DNA of 64,000 nucleotides, taken from Parastagonospora avenae f. sp. tritici 18332-5. Lineage: Eukaryota > Ascomycota > Dothideomycetes > Pleosporales > Phaeosphaeriaceae. The notes below the pieces were generated by a model. It saw only the letters and a list, made by a program, of their open reading frames with translations. It did no database searches and was not told where the DNA came from. Below are positions 23,354 through 35,550 of the stretch, in pieces. Made by a program: the position numbers and the translations under genes. The stretch spans positions 124,001 to 188,000 of the forward strand of contig JAFJTR010000048.1 in the NCBI GenBank assembly GCA_022559985.1. The letters are read 5' to 3'. Position 1 is the first letter of the stretch, and every line of letters starts with the position of its first letter.

Positions 23354-25534
23354 CAAGCGTGCTGGTCATGAACATGGTCGCATGGAATTGGACATGTCGA
23401 AGCTGCCCTAATGGGGATATCTTGGCATTAAAATAATGCTGCTGACTAAGATGTTGATTGACGGAGTCTAAGATTTTTACCCGCTTTTGTCACATCAGGA
23501 AGCGGCAATGATTGCGTTAGTTTGCAAGTGCATATCATAAATCTGCAGCACTTCAACGATTCATTTCTAATTAGGTTGACTGCTGAACCGGATATATCCC
23601 GAGCTCTTACTGTGTACTTCGTAGAGATGAGCACGTGCCAAGACATTACCTTAAGGATTATACAAATGCACTCCAGCCTACTGCGCTCTTGTACGTCCGT
23701 TTAGAACTTTTGAGGACAACCTGGCGCCCTCTAAACATCGGGGAGGCAATACAGGCCCTCAGCTGGGTAGTTAATGAGCACAAACCTTCTGGATGTAATG
23801 TCAAACAAATCTCCTACCGAATCCCTCGGATGTGCAGCTACGCCGCACTCAGGCATGAAGTCGACAGACGGAGGTTGAGAGAATAGCATGGCGACTTAAA
23901 AAATATCAGTCGACATGACAGTACACAATGCATGCCGGGTACCCGGGTTCTGCGACAGTCGAGCACGGCATCGCGGTAACCCTCTTGGGGCTGAAACTCC
24001 CCAGACTTCTTGAAGGGCCTGACATCGGACCGACGGTCTTGTTGTTCAGGCGACTGACAAGAGGCGTAGCGGGCCAAGGACGGGTGTGGACAATTCTGCT
24101 TTGTGTCCGACAGTGGTTCCTGGTTCCTTTGTACAGCCTCAGGCGCACGAATGTCGTCGCCGTCCTTGGCGACTTCATCGGGGAGCGTCAAACCGCAACT
24201 TGTCCCATGCCAGCCGAAGCCATCCGCACCCACCAGGATGCCACATGTCAACAGGTCTAGATGTCGGCTCGCGTGCGCGGTCTCATCTCGAGCTGGCCGG
24301 CCTTGAGACGGACTGTGATCTTCACATGCAGCGCGCTCCTTCGATCTCAACAGATCAATGCAGCAAGAGGGGAGAACGTTCTCGACTGGCGGGCCATGCG
24401 GGCAAAAGCAAGTGTGAGCTCGCAGCGAAGGGTTTGCGATGCAGGCAACGTCAGCGAAGGTGACTCGAGTGCCGAGAAGCGTGCTGCTGGCGGTGCGGCG
24501 TGCGGTGGGCCGCGCGGTTGGCCAACACTGGCCAGCAACGCTTTTCTCCTGCGCAGGGATGGGCCTGTCGTGAAACGGATGGGGGAAAGGCTATGGTGGT
24601 AGCGCCAGGTACGCTGCGAGGCGATTGGGCGCTGGAGGTCTGGTACCTGCGCATCGTGCCCGCCGTCAAAGGAGGCCACGGTGAAGCGCTTTTGCTGCCG
24701 CTGGGGACTGTGTCGAGCTGGGCAGGGCGACGACTCGCAGAAGCAGAAGCAGCAGCAGTGTACAACTCACAGCGTGCTGTACCGTTATTATTAGTAGACG
24801 CAGCAGGCAATCAATAAAGTTCTGTCCTGGCGATAACGTGTGCCAGCAGTAGCTCCGTGTCAACTCGGACGTGCGCTAAATTGGCTTTCCTGATTGAGCG
24901 GACGCGTGCTCCACAGCTCCTGCCCTCCCCCTTCACACGGCCCACCGTCCTCGCACTCACCACCCACCATAGTCATTCCTTGTCAGTCGACATCTACACT
25001 CGTTCCTGTTTCCATCTCTGCTTCACTGTCCCGCCGCCCTCTTGCTGCGACACCGCCCCGAACTGATACATTCCTTCTGCACTGCGTCAAGGCCAAATAA
25101 GGGGTGAAACGCGAAACGCATTCCGGGGCTTCCAGCGACCGTCCAGCACCCAACGCACCGTGTTTCGAATCCGCCAGAAGGGCATCGCTGCGCGAGTCCA
25201 CTCCCGGGCTGCAAACCACCCGTCACCGGCTCAACCACGACAACACCTCGACAAGCCCATCGCCGCCCCAGACCCACGATAACCGCCCTATCGCCTGCCC
25301 GCTGTGTGCCGCTCGCCCGCCCACCACAATACCATCACCGCCATCGAGTGAAGTTCGCCAGCGTCGTGCATGAAGTCACCCTTTCAACGCTAGGCCGAAG
25401 GTACGACCGCCTCGCGCAGTGACTGTGAGAGCGCGCAAACAACTAACACTGCACAGTCCACATCTGCTGGTATAGAGGACAGGCACTTCGCATCACCTTG
25501 CTACCTTCGCCACAAACACCCCATCACTACAACC
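23354..25534. promoter_or_regulatory. 2.2 kb divergent region between the helical protein gene and WSC
   Basis: The flanking genes diverge, so two promoters lie here. The part at 24900-25070 is strongly pyrimidine-rich (C/T), typical of a fungal core promoter or 5' UTR before the WSC start. A short AGAAGC/AGCAGC repeat lies at about 24738-24756. The GC-rich block at 24350-24720 has several overlapping short open frames on both strands, none with a recognisable domain. Confidence 0.5.
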
Positions 25535-26472
25535 ATGGTGCTCATCAGACTCACATCCGCGCTCGCAGCGGCCGCGGTGCTACTGACGGCCTCGGCCGCC
25601 GATGACACGCCATCGACAACCATCAAGAACCACATTACGACGCCCACCACCACCAAGCCCGCCAGTGCCATGAACAGCATCGGCTGCTTCGAGACCGGCA
25701 TCCCGCTCGAGAACCATGGCGACTACAACTTCCAGAGTCCCGGTAACTGCCAACTGGTCTGTCTGCAGGAGGGCAAAAACGTCATGGGACTGTCCGACGG
25801 CGTCAACTGCTGGTGCGGAGACCAGCTCCCGCCAAAATCGTCGCAAACCAACAATGAAACATGCTCTACCACGTGCGGTGGAGACGACAGAAGTCTTTGT
25901 ATGTTCCATGCCCTCACATCTACCTTGCCTTCACTAACACTACACAGGCGGTGGTGCCGGTGCACTGTGGGTCGTCCTCACTGGAAACACACGAAACAAG
26001 ATCGATCACTTCGAGCCCTCATCTAGCTCCTCTTCGAAACCAGCGGGCCCTACGTCTACTTCTGCAGCCCCTGTCAAAACGCCCTCCGCAAGCGCATCAT
26101 CCGCGCCTACCAACGAGGGTAGCAAACCCAACACGGCCGGCATCGCGGCAGGTGTTGTAGTAGGCATAGTCGGTCTTTCGGCTATCATTGCGGGAGCGTG
26201 GTTCTTGATGCGCCGCAGACGCCAGAAGCAGGCCGAGGACGACTACCGCCGCAATGCCGCAAACATTGACAACTTCGTCTCTGGCGGCAAGCTGCACACG
26301 AGCGCATCGTCAATGAACGACTCGCGCATCGACCCAAGCTTCATGGACAGGAGGCAAAGCAATGGCAGCATTGCAGACAACGAGGACTACTCGAGGCGGA
26401 TATTGAAGGTATGATCGACTCACTTGGGCACCACATATTCGTGCTAACAACCCACAGGTCACGAACGTCTGA
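25535..26472 (+). CDS. WSC-domain cell-wall stress sensor
   Basis: This is a plasma-membrane mechanosensor that feeds the Rho1/Pkc1 cell-wall integrity pathway. Exons are 25535-25898, 25948-26408 and a final 15-nt exon at 26458-26472 (VTNV plus stop), giving 279 residues. Residues 1-21 form a signal peptide. The WSC domain spans about 47-125, from SIGCFETGIPL through NCQLVCLQEG, GVNCWCGDQL and CSTTCGGD to SLCGG. A Ser/Thr/Pro-rich extracellular stalk follows (about 145-180), then a transmembrane helix (AGIAAGVVVGIVGLSAIIAG), the basic anchor RRRRQKQ and a cytoplasmic tail with SRIDPSF and an acidic NEDYSRR end. The overall layout matches yeast Wsc1-3 and Aspergillus WscA/B. The stalk is shorter than in yeast Wsc1. 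Its downstream output includes the glucan synthase encoded in the same window. Confidence 0.93.
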
Positions 26473-28528
26473 GCGTTTTGATGACAGCATTGGCAACACC
26501 ACAAAACCATCTTGCCATTGCGCGCCTTCTCCGTTGAGGAAGTTTACGACACGACCAATACACCACTACACCACTTTGCGACCGCCACTATTCCCTTTAA
26601 CTACATCATCTCTTGCACTACCATGTGCCAATCACGCATGACGACGAGAGTAGAAGTTCGCCGTGTGGGGACATTGCTTACTAGTTCACAACGGTATACC
26701 CCTCCGCTGTTTCCTTAAGGTCTGGGTTGCAAAAGGCCTTTTTCTTCCTGTGTTATATATCTCCAGTTTCGAGCTCACCATCTGGCGTCATAAGGTGTTA
26801 GATACGGACAAATGAAATGGGCAGTTTTTAACAACATGCTTCTATTTGATCCGGTCAGGCGTATTTGTTCAAGGGACACTTCACGGTTCACTCTTTTTCG
26901 CGCACACTACTTGTTTTTAGGACGGTAATTTCGTCCACGCCATTCCTTCAAAGTGCTCTGTCCCCGCAGCATGCGACCTGTAGTATCGATACCTTGCCAC
27001 GGGCATGTCTAGGAGCAAAAGTACTCCCCATCTCCTTGCCACATATAGTCTTATTGGTAGTAAATCACGAATATCATACTACTATTCAGCTTCTGAGACT
27101 TCGAGTGTTCCACTACCACACCACACAACTACTCTTCCCTCTCACCGCACTCAATCGAACACACCAATATTATAACGACTCCGCAAACATCTCCACCTGC
27201 CATTCACCCGGTCAATCACAACGTCATAACTCTCATAATACACATCTACCCAGCCTATACCACGAAACCAAACATAGCAACACCACAATCAGTGCACCGC
27301 CGAACACACATGGCAATAGATATTATTCACCCACATCTCCACACGGCACCTGCACAGCCCCGCGGCGCAAATCCACCCACAGCAGGGCAACAGCATGTCC
27401 CGCTCAGCCCGTCGCCAAACTCGCCGAAATCACGATCAGCGCTTTCAAGCGACCAATCACACACCCCATATCGCCCTGTGTCGATCTGTGGTTTTGAAAC
27501 CAGCGTCGACATTTGCAACAAACGAGCTGTTTGACGAAAGAAGATGATCACCAGCACGCGAAACGAAAAAAACGTTGCTTGTTTTTTTTCTTCGCTTTCC
27601 CTCCTGCTTGGAGTATGAGATGTGTGGCGCCAGGCCGCGCATAGATGATAAACCACCGAGGTCCTACCCTGCATTGACGAAGCTAATGTTTCACTCGAAT
27701 TTGCGCGCGTGCAAAACCAACACCGCAAGGTCGGCAGGGAGTGTACTGTGTAATGCATGCGTGAAGGTGGAGGGCCTGGCTGGCGGGAAACGAAAACGAA
27801 ATACCTGGGCATGCACGGAAATGAGGATGGGCGTGGGTGGCGGTGTGGCGCGGATGGTGAGGCTGGTGTGTTGTGCTGGACTGCTGGGCGGGTGAATTAT
27901 GTCCGGTTTGTGTTGTGGTTTGGTCGGAAGATTAAGAGGCGGTTTAGAGTGAGGGTCTTGTAGATCTGTCGAGACTAATCATTTGCGCAATGTGACACAT
28001 GACATCTTTGTTCCTTGCATGTTTCTCACATTGCGACATGCCGGAGTTGTGAAGATTGGGTTTGTTGACATGTGCATTTAGGTTTGACGCACCGTTCTGC
28101 GTTTGTTGTGGACATTTGCGTAGAGTTTGAACACGGAACACAAACCCTGGGTTCTCCCTCGACGTCTGTTCACAACAAACACGTCAAGATTCTAGCCATG
28201 AACACAGACTTTGTAGAAGTCTGCAAAGACGTCGATCGATTAAATGGCTACAATAACAAATAACGCAAAGGGCAAGGTTTCGCGCGACTAACATGTGCGG
28301 GTATCAAAAAAGGGGAAAAACTTGCTGAACGAGAGAGAGCCGAAAAGGTAGGTAGCAGCCATGACATGAGAACTCGCATCGCAGAGGTCCCAGAGCAAAG
28401 ATATTCAACTTCAGTGAATCCCACCTCGCCCAGCAAATGAGAGGCATACGTGATATCGTACATCATACCAAGCGTCCCGGGTCATGTCCAAAAGACCACA
28501 TAACTTCTATCCACCTCTTGAAAGAAGC
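26473..28528. other. 2 kb convergent intergenic region between WSC and SLM1-like genes
   Basis: Both neighbours end here. One open frame at 26865-27497 (plus) begins with TTG and is His/Thr/Pro-rich, and another at 27292-27534 is Ser/Pro-rich. Neither shows a domain or a good ATG start, so I do not call them. The region is moderately AT-rich at 27000-27300. It is longer than a normal pair of 3' UTRs, so an unspotted small gene or noncoding transcript is possible. Confidence 0.45.
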
Positions 28529-31424
28529 TCAGATCATCGATTCCTCAGTCACGGGCGCAGGAACCTTCGCACCGCCACCAGCAGCTTTGGGATACTCGCC
28601 AGGGACATGCAGGTCACTAACGCTGATGTCGGTATTGGTGCGGTGCATGCCTGGATGGGCCTGGGCCTTTGCAACATCAACGAGTTCTTGGGGAACAGGT
28701 CCGCCGTTGATGGTCTTGCCTGAGGCAGGAACGGCGGCACCAACCTCAGAATCATCTAAAAAAGACGCTGCGGTAGATGGGCTACCAATGGTGCCATCAA
28801 GGTTCGAGGCTGTGGGTTCGCGAGATGCCCCAGCTGCGAGAACAGGTGCAGGGATCAGGGTGGGGTGATCACCAGCGTCTTTGGCACCGATGAAGGAGAC
28901 TGGGGCGTGGTGGTCAGGGTCGCGCTCAGGCACAGCAGGTGCAGGGCTGACAACGCTGCTGGTTGGCGGCGGGAATTGTGCCGCAGGGTAGCGAGGGTCT
29001 TGATTCTGTAGTGCCTGTTGGTTGAGCTCCTGTTGCTCAGCCTGCTCCCTCTGGGCCATTTGCTGTTGCTGAGCCATCTGCTTGCGTTGGTGGGCTTCAT
29101 TGGCAAGGGCTCCCAGTGCTGCTCCACCAACTGCACCACCTGCGGCAGGAGCCATCAATTCGCCGTAGGTGCTTCCGTGTTGTTCGACCGGCAGAGGTTG
29201 CAGTTCGTATTGCTGGGCATTGGGCGCCTGAGTCTGAGGAGTAGAATCATATGGTCCAGGGTATGTTACAGCGGGTTGGTATGCCTGTTGTGTTGGTGGG
29301 TAAGCGTTCACGTAGTCCGCAGCTGCATACGTTGGCTGGACGGGCTGGGCTTGTTGGTAGTCTGTTGGGTGGGCGGGATAAGCTGATTCGTAATCCTGCG
29401 AGGGACCTCCAGCTGCAGTTCCTAGATCATGGCCGACGTCTGAACTCCCGCTAGAGGGCGAAAGAGGCGCTTGTAAGCTACGGACATTCAAATCGGATGG
29501 GAACCGCCCACCTGGAGATGGCCTGGTGGTTTCCTGCCTGATGGGCTGGTTCGCCAGGGACGCATTTGCGCTGTATGGTATCGCATCGGCCTCGTCTTCT
29601 TCGAGTCCACTCGCAGAGCTGGCTGAACGATGGCTACCGGCACTAGTACTCCTGACGCTCGCGTGTCGGCGTACAAACGCATTGCGCTCCTCACCGCTTG
29701 TCTCCGTGAGGGCCTTGATATCATCGAACCAGGCAAGCATTGTATCGTACGTCTCAGCGCGGAAAACCCAAGTGTGGCCACGATGCATGGATCCAGTTTG
29801 TCGACCCTTGATGACGAACTTGTGCGATGAGCTTCCTGGCTGAGAACGCGATCCAAGTTTCTGGTCTGGGAGGTAAAGTGACATGACGGGAGGCTGGGTG
29901 TAGATGCGATCGGCAGACTTGAACTCGTGGAGATGCGTCGGTGACAAGACATACCTGTGCTGAGTTAGATAGTGCGGGGATTGGGTTGATTGTTGCTTAC
30001 CAGCCCGCAGTATAGCTCTTCAGGTACTTGCTCTTTCTCTCTAGCATACCAGCTCGGACCTCAGCGGTTGCCGGGTGGTGTTTGCCAGGATACTCGATGT
30101 CCTGAAGTCGGCGCAATGGGAGATCAGGGTTGACAAAGTGAGGATCGCTCTTCACGAAACGAGTCCACTCGTGGTCTCGAGGCATGGCAATTGGGCCAGT
30201 GCGAAGCTTTTCGACAGTCAAGTACATCTCGTCGGCGTCTCGCTTCAGGATGCTCGCAAGCGCATTGTACGCTTTCTGGACCTCACCCACGACGATTGAC
30301 TCAAGTTCACGTCCAGAGTTCTCGAGGTTGAGATAGGCCTGGCCATGTTAGAGAGCAGACTGTGTACTACTATATGCATACATACCCTGTGCAGGTAGTT
30401 CTCCTCGTCAATCTGCTTCTCGACCTGGCGCTCCACTCCGAGACGGACTACGTACGGATCGCCCTTGCCAGCAACGGCATTCGGGTCGGAGTCGACCAGA
30501 GCCAATGCCTCCTCGAGTGCTGTTACGCACTTCCTCGTGGTCTCCTTTTCCTTCTCAACGTTGTTCTTGAAATCACCCGAAAGTGACTTGATCTCCTTGA
30601 TCTTCTGTGCGAGATCGGCTCGCAGACCACTCAGCTGGTTGATGACGTCGGACTCGATGTCGCGGGCCTTGTTTGCTTCGACAATTGCCTGCTTGTGGAA
30701 ATCGCGCAAGATGCGGTTCGCGTCATTGAGACCTCCTTCGACCAGGAGCGCAGAGGGCGCATTGGTGTTGTTGATAACGTTGGAGACCTTCAGAAGGCTT
30801 TTGGCACGGTGCTCATATGAAGAAGAGACCTCGCGGAAGTAGGTGATGAGGTCTTTGAGGAATTTGCGCCAAGCTATAAAGTATCAGTTTTTTAGCTGTG
30901 GTGCAGCAAGAGGCAGACATACTCTGGAAGCGCTCGGCCAGGGTCTCGGTGGGCGAGCCCTTGGTGGGGACAGGCGTGTAGAAGACGCTATCTTCACGAT
31001 CGTATCCGCCCTCCTGGTCGTCGAGGGTCACGCCACGGATGCTGCCCGCGTGCATGCTTCTCCGGCTGCCACTGCGCTTCAGGCTGCCGGTGCGCTTGAC
31101 GGAGCCTTTCTTCTTCAGCGTTCCACTGCGCGAGGGCGTCGAGCCCTGGTTGAGGGTCGTCGAGCCACGTGATGCCCGTGAAGCAGAGCGCTGGGGCAGG
31201 TCGCCATCGAGGATGGAGTGGCCCCTGGTAGAGGCATCAAAGCTCTCCTCGAACCTGCCGCGGCGCTCAGCGGGCGCGGAGCCGTAGTGGTCGTTTGCGA
31301 AGTCGTTCACGCCGACATTGAGCGCTGACGAGGATCCATATCCTCTGCTCAATTGCGAGGGGTCGTCAATGTCAGGGACAGGGTTGTACGAGGCCGAGGG
31401 CGTCACTGGTCGGTAGCTCGCCAT
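28529..31424 (-). CDS. SLM1/SLM2-like F-BAR and PH domain protein (TORC2 effector)
   Basis: The product is a plasma-membrane adaptor that binds PI(4,5)P2, is phosphorylated by TORC2 and links membrane stress and sphingolipid signals to actin and the cell wall. Exons are 31424-30923, 30873-30386, 30338-30001 and 29954-28529; the junctions close to 917 residues. Residues 1-165 are disordered and basic (SGTLKKKGSVKRTGSLKRSGSRR, in part). An F-BAR-like coiled region follows (about 168-420, WRKFLKDLITYFREVSSSYEHR onward), then the PH domain (about 425-545, GMLERKSKYLKSYTAGWYVL to WVFRAETYDTMLAWFDDI). The C-terminal 370 residues are low-complexity Gln/Pro/Ala/Tyr, unlike the short tails of yeast Slm proteins. 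A Gly/Ala stretch (GGAVGGAALGALANEA) sits inside it. The domain pair makes the call firm. Confidence 0.93.
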
Positions 31425-32979
31425 GATGTATGAAGAACCCGCTTACTGCCTGGTCCTATGCTGGAGCAGATGCAGTGGGGTGTGCCTTGCGGATATATGT
31501 TAATATAAACAAGCTCGCTGTCAGAGCGGAGCAGGGTCCGATCTTCTGCAAGACACGAGTCGGCCCTGTGGCAGCAGTGCAGGTGTGGCTTCCTATGACG
31601 TGCGGATGCACGCTAGAGGACAAACGGGGAGAAGGAGATTGAGGCGCAGCCGGATTTGTCGAGGCCGAGCGCTGATGGGGCTGCAGATCTCTACTTGCGG
31701 GATTCAATTTGTTCAAACCTCGAGTGAATTTCCACGATGATACTGGAAAACAACGTTTCGTAGTGCCGGGCGCTGGCTTTTGTTGCGCCGGCTTCATGGC
31801 CTCAAGAGGTGCTCAAAGTGATGTCATCTTCGCCGACAGCTTGGCACCCTCGTAGTCAACTCTCACCAACATAATGGTGCCCTGATCGTCATCGCACAGC
31901 AAACCGACTGCGACCCAACGAGCCTAGCGTTCATTGCACCACTGTTGCAACCTTGGAACCTTGGCCTGTGAGAATTGTGCATTATGCACCACCTTTTATG
32001 TCGTCCACCGTGTTACTCCGCGCCTTCAAGAAGCTGTCACAGGCGCCCTCACGTCTCCGCAACAGCACCACAGCTGCACCGTCCTGGACATCGGTGATAC
32101 TGGCGGAGCTTCACCTACCTAGACTGCTCAATCACCAACTCTCAACCACGGTCGCGTCGTGCTAGACTAAACACGTGGAGACTGAATGTGGAGTGATCTG
32201 CCGGACGTTCCGAGCACAAGGCGAGCATGGCATGCAAGTTCGCAATTCTCTTGCACGCCCGAATCACCTTGCAGCATGATTTGGCTATGCAGCGTAAGCT
32301 TGATGACCAATTGCATACGCCTATTTTGATTTGAACATACCACGAGGACACACTGCACCTTCTAGAGATTTGTGGCATCCTTACGTCGATCACTACATTG
32401 GCAAATGTGAAGGTCGGTCGGGGCATTTGGGAAGCGGCTGCATCCGACTGCACCAAACCTGGCGCTCGATCTTAGACTCACCGAGTCCACCTGGGCAGAC
32501 ACATCGCAGCTAACTTCCGGGTGGCTGATGTCACTCACCACGCTGCTGGATCTTATCATGACATGAACTCGTCAACAATCGCAGTCTAAAGCCTTTCGCA
32601 CATTTGCTCTTTCATCAAACCCTCCTTTCGCAAGCAAGCTAATTCCCTTTTTCTCCGCCTCCTCAATCGGAGTCTTGCTTTGAAAGCTGGAAGTACTTCA
32701 TTGGCATTAACATCTCACGTTAGCCTCGTGTGCTAATATAGCGTACCGCAGTGACACTGCAGCTCCGGCACATGCTTTCCGATCACTTCACGACTTCTGA
32801 AACCAACGAAGTCTGTCGAACAAGCAGCCGCACTGCTGTCTCACGGAGAGTGTGTCAGTAAAGTATGAAACAAGGTGTCTATATACTCCTTACCGGACGG
32901 ATATCATGGAGATCGTCGTCCATCCAAGGATCAGGGCGCGGTTCCGCATTAGACTGACATCTGAGTGGATGTTATTTAC
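31425..32979. promoter_or_regulatory. SLM1-like upstream region
   Basis: This is the left part of a 2.8 kb divergent gap between the SLM1-like gene and the AA9 gene. I see no domain-bearing open frame in it. The minus-strand frame at 31456-31797 is short and Pro/Ser-rich and is rejected as a gene. Confidence 0.5.
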
Positions 32980-33527
32980 ATGGACTCGCTCAAGCAAATT
33001 GCTGTAGCGCAGGAGATGGGCCTACCCGGCGCCCAAGCGCTGAGGGAAGACAGAGCTATACAGTGATCGACTCCATTCTGGCTGAATCTATGGATACATC
33101 GAAACCTGTTGGAGGCAAGGACAAGAACCCACCAAAGATCACTGATGTCTCGAGCGATGAAGAACGTAAGGACGAACCTGATGAATCTTCGAGAGGATTG
33201 GGTTGTAGTCGGAGTCAAGACGGCGAGCTTTCTCCGTAACCAAATGGGAGTGAGGTCGCATGGACGCTTATGACTTGCCGTCCTATGGATCGCAGAGGAA
33301 GCTCCATTTACATCTGTAAATGCCCATGCCCAGGAAGTTGGTCCTTGGCATCATTTGTCGATGATTCTGATCTTGAGAAAAGCGTCAACTGTCACCATCA
33401 GCCTCTTGCTTGATCACACCAATGCGAACGATCGCTCGTTTGTCCAGTTTCCGGAGGGCATCTTGCACCAGCACCGGCAGTCCGCGAATGGAAGGCCCTC
33501 AGACAAAGATGCTTTCCTACAGACTGA
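32980..33527 (+). pseudogene. Possible gene relic with one frameshift and two in-frame stops
   Basis: An ATG at 32980 opens MDSLKQIAVAQEMGLPGAQ and stops at 33064. The adjoining frame, without a gap, continues with a highly charged hydrophilic stretch (MDTSKPVGGKDKNPPKITD, then a Ser/Asp/Glu-rich run) to a TAA at 33237. The same frame is then open again with only one TGA at 33411 until 33525. Three open segments in register, with compositions that look like protein, suggest a decayed gene. No family is recognised and chance cannot be excluded. Confidence 0.22.
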
Positions 33528-34194
33528 GCCCATGGCTGGAGATGAAGTGGGTATCAGGCTGACGAGATCTTACTGCGCTCACCCATTGTCTTCATTCCAC
33601 TAGATACCGTGGATGCACTACCAGGAGCAATATGACTTTCTCTGCTGTCGTCTCCAGGAACCTGTTATCGCGATGCTGGGCACGGATCTTTTCACTACGT
33701 TCCATATTACCCGTTCCACTTATACGCCACCCGGACGGCAGATGTTCTCACAATTGATTGCACGTTACGCTAGAATCTCCTCTGCAGGATTTGGATAAGA
33801 CTTTGCCCAGGCTTGTCTATTTCTCGAAACAACGCACCCCTGCATCTGCGTGGCTGACCTAGAATATCTGGATATTACTGGACGATGGCCGTGCAGTCTT
33901 CTCGCGTCCGCTACACCATGAAATCTGGGGTGCATACCAATATCACGGTATTCAATGGGCTGCTGCTGATGTATGCATGGGTATATAACATCTGCATACT
34001 TGTCGTGCCTCGTAATGAGCGATCGTCATACCGCCCAACTTGTGATCAATGGCACTTGATGAACAAGGAAGAGAGACCGATGTATATAAGCAGTGACTCA
34101 GGACACCTTGTAACATCTCGTTCACGCTTGCATCAGATCACTCGCTTAGTACAACGATCCCATACCTACAGGGATTCCATACGTAAAGTTCACC
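33528..34194. promoter_or_regulatory. AA9 gene upstream region
   Basis: This span precedes the AA9 LPMO start. A TATATAA-like run occurs at about 34082-34088, roughly 110 bases upstream of the ATG, and could serve as a core promoter element. Short open frames here have no recognisable content. Confidence 0.4.
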
Positions 34195-35094
34195 ATGAAG
34201 CTCTTCGCCATCTTGGCCGCTTTGCCCGCCTTGTCTTTGGCCCATACCATCGCTCAGCGCGTCAGGTTTGTTATCGTCTGCGCCAAACGTCTCCAGCAAA
34301 TCACTAATTGGAACAGAGTCAATGGCCAAGACAGCGGTCTATCGAACGGTATCAGGGTAGCTACATCAAACAACCCCAGTACGTAAAGCCTTGTCTCCAA
34401 AGCTTGTCTCATACACTAACACAGCCTCCTCCAGTCAGCAATGTCAATGATGCGAGCATCGCCTGCAAATCGGGCTTCCAATCTCCCGTATCCAGCAAAA
34501 TCATCGACGTCAAAGCCGGCGACAAAGTGGGTGTGAACTGGGGCCACATCATCGGCGGCGCCCAGTTCGCCAACGACGCAGACCACCCCATCGCAAAGAG
34601 CCACAAGGGCCCTGTACTATTCTACATGTATGTCATCTCACTATTCATTCTAAAGACATCCAAACTAACACTCTCACAGGGCCAAAGTCGACAACGCAGC
34701 CAGCGCCTCCACCTCAGGCCAGAAGTGGTTCAAAGTCTACGAAGACGGCCTCGACATGAGCAGCGGCACCTGGGGCGTCGACCGCATGATCTCCAACGGC
34801 GGCTGGGTCGACTTCACCATGCCCTCGTGCATCGCGCCTGGCAACTACCTCCTGCGCGCCGAGATCATCGCGCTGCACTCTGCGACCAAGAGCCAAGGCG
34901 TGCAGTTCTACATGGGCTGCGCGCAAATCAACGTCAGCGGCAGCGGAAGCAAGACCGGCACGACCGTCAGCTTCCCAGGCGCGTATGGCCAGAGCGACCC
35001 CGGTATTCTCGTTAGCATCTACGACAAGCAGGGGAATCCAAAGGGCAATGGGAGTCCGTATCAGATCCCTGGGCCGGCGGTTATGACTTGTTAG
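34195..35094 (+). CDS. AA9 lytic polysaccharide monooxygenase (formerly GH61), secreted
   Basis: This copper enzyme oxidatively cleaves cellulose or related beta-glucans outside the cell. Exons are 34195-34265, 34317-34378, 34435-34627 and 34680-35094, giving 246 residues. The signal peptide [16 protein letters not shown] ends so that mature residue 1 is His17 (HTIAQRV), the N-terminal copper-brace ligand. The second His lies in the [16 protein letters not shown] segment, and [11 protein letters not shown] carries the Gln and axial Tyr typical of the family. Cys pairs and the [15 protein letters not shown] strand fit AA9. The protein ends soon after the catalytic domain (PGPAVMTC), so there is no CBM1 or GPI signal. 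For the third exon I chose the acceptor CTCCAG (34431-34434 region), because the nearer CAACACAG acceptor breaks the frame. Confidence 0.94.
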
Positions 35095-35550
35095 CTAGTC
35101 GCTTGAAGAGACGTTGGGGCACTGAAACATATGGTTGCAATGTCTATAGATTTCAGTTGAATTTAGAGTCTCCCAACAAATCCAGTACACCTTAAATACG
35201 TGCTGGCGGCAACAGCATATCTTGCGCAGTGTTGTCGTGATAACTCATTCGGTTGGGTTCGACTTGCATGATCAACTGTGTAAGGTTTGCGAGTATCCTT
35301 TTCGCTCGTGCGTTCGAATCGGGGTTGGGTCTTATTAGTTTTAAGTTCTTTCTAGTTTCTTTGGGCTGAGGGCATGCATGGTAGTGGAGTGTTTTTATCA
35401 ATCACTGTGTCTGTCTTGATTCAAGAGAGTAGTAGCATGTCTGCGCAAGTATTCAACCAGCAATCATAATACAGACATTCAGATCATTCATGACTTGTTA
35501 CCCCAATGGGCCTGCAGGTAGCCTGAGGCTATATACAACGAGTCCTTGCG
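35095..35550. other. Convergent intergenic region after AA9
   Basis: The 3' ends of the AA9 gene and the minus-strand Lys-rich gene meet here. The sequence is AT-rich with no supported feature. Confidence 0.55.

Noticed and set aside
26865..27497. 210-codon plus-strand open frame between WSC and SLM1-like genes
   Set aside because: It has no ATG start, no domain and a His/Thr/Pro composition typical of AT/C-rich noncoding sequence.
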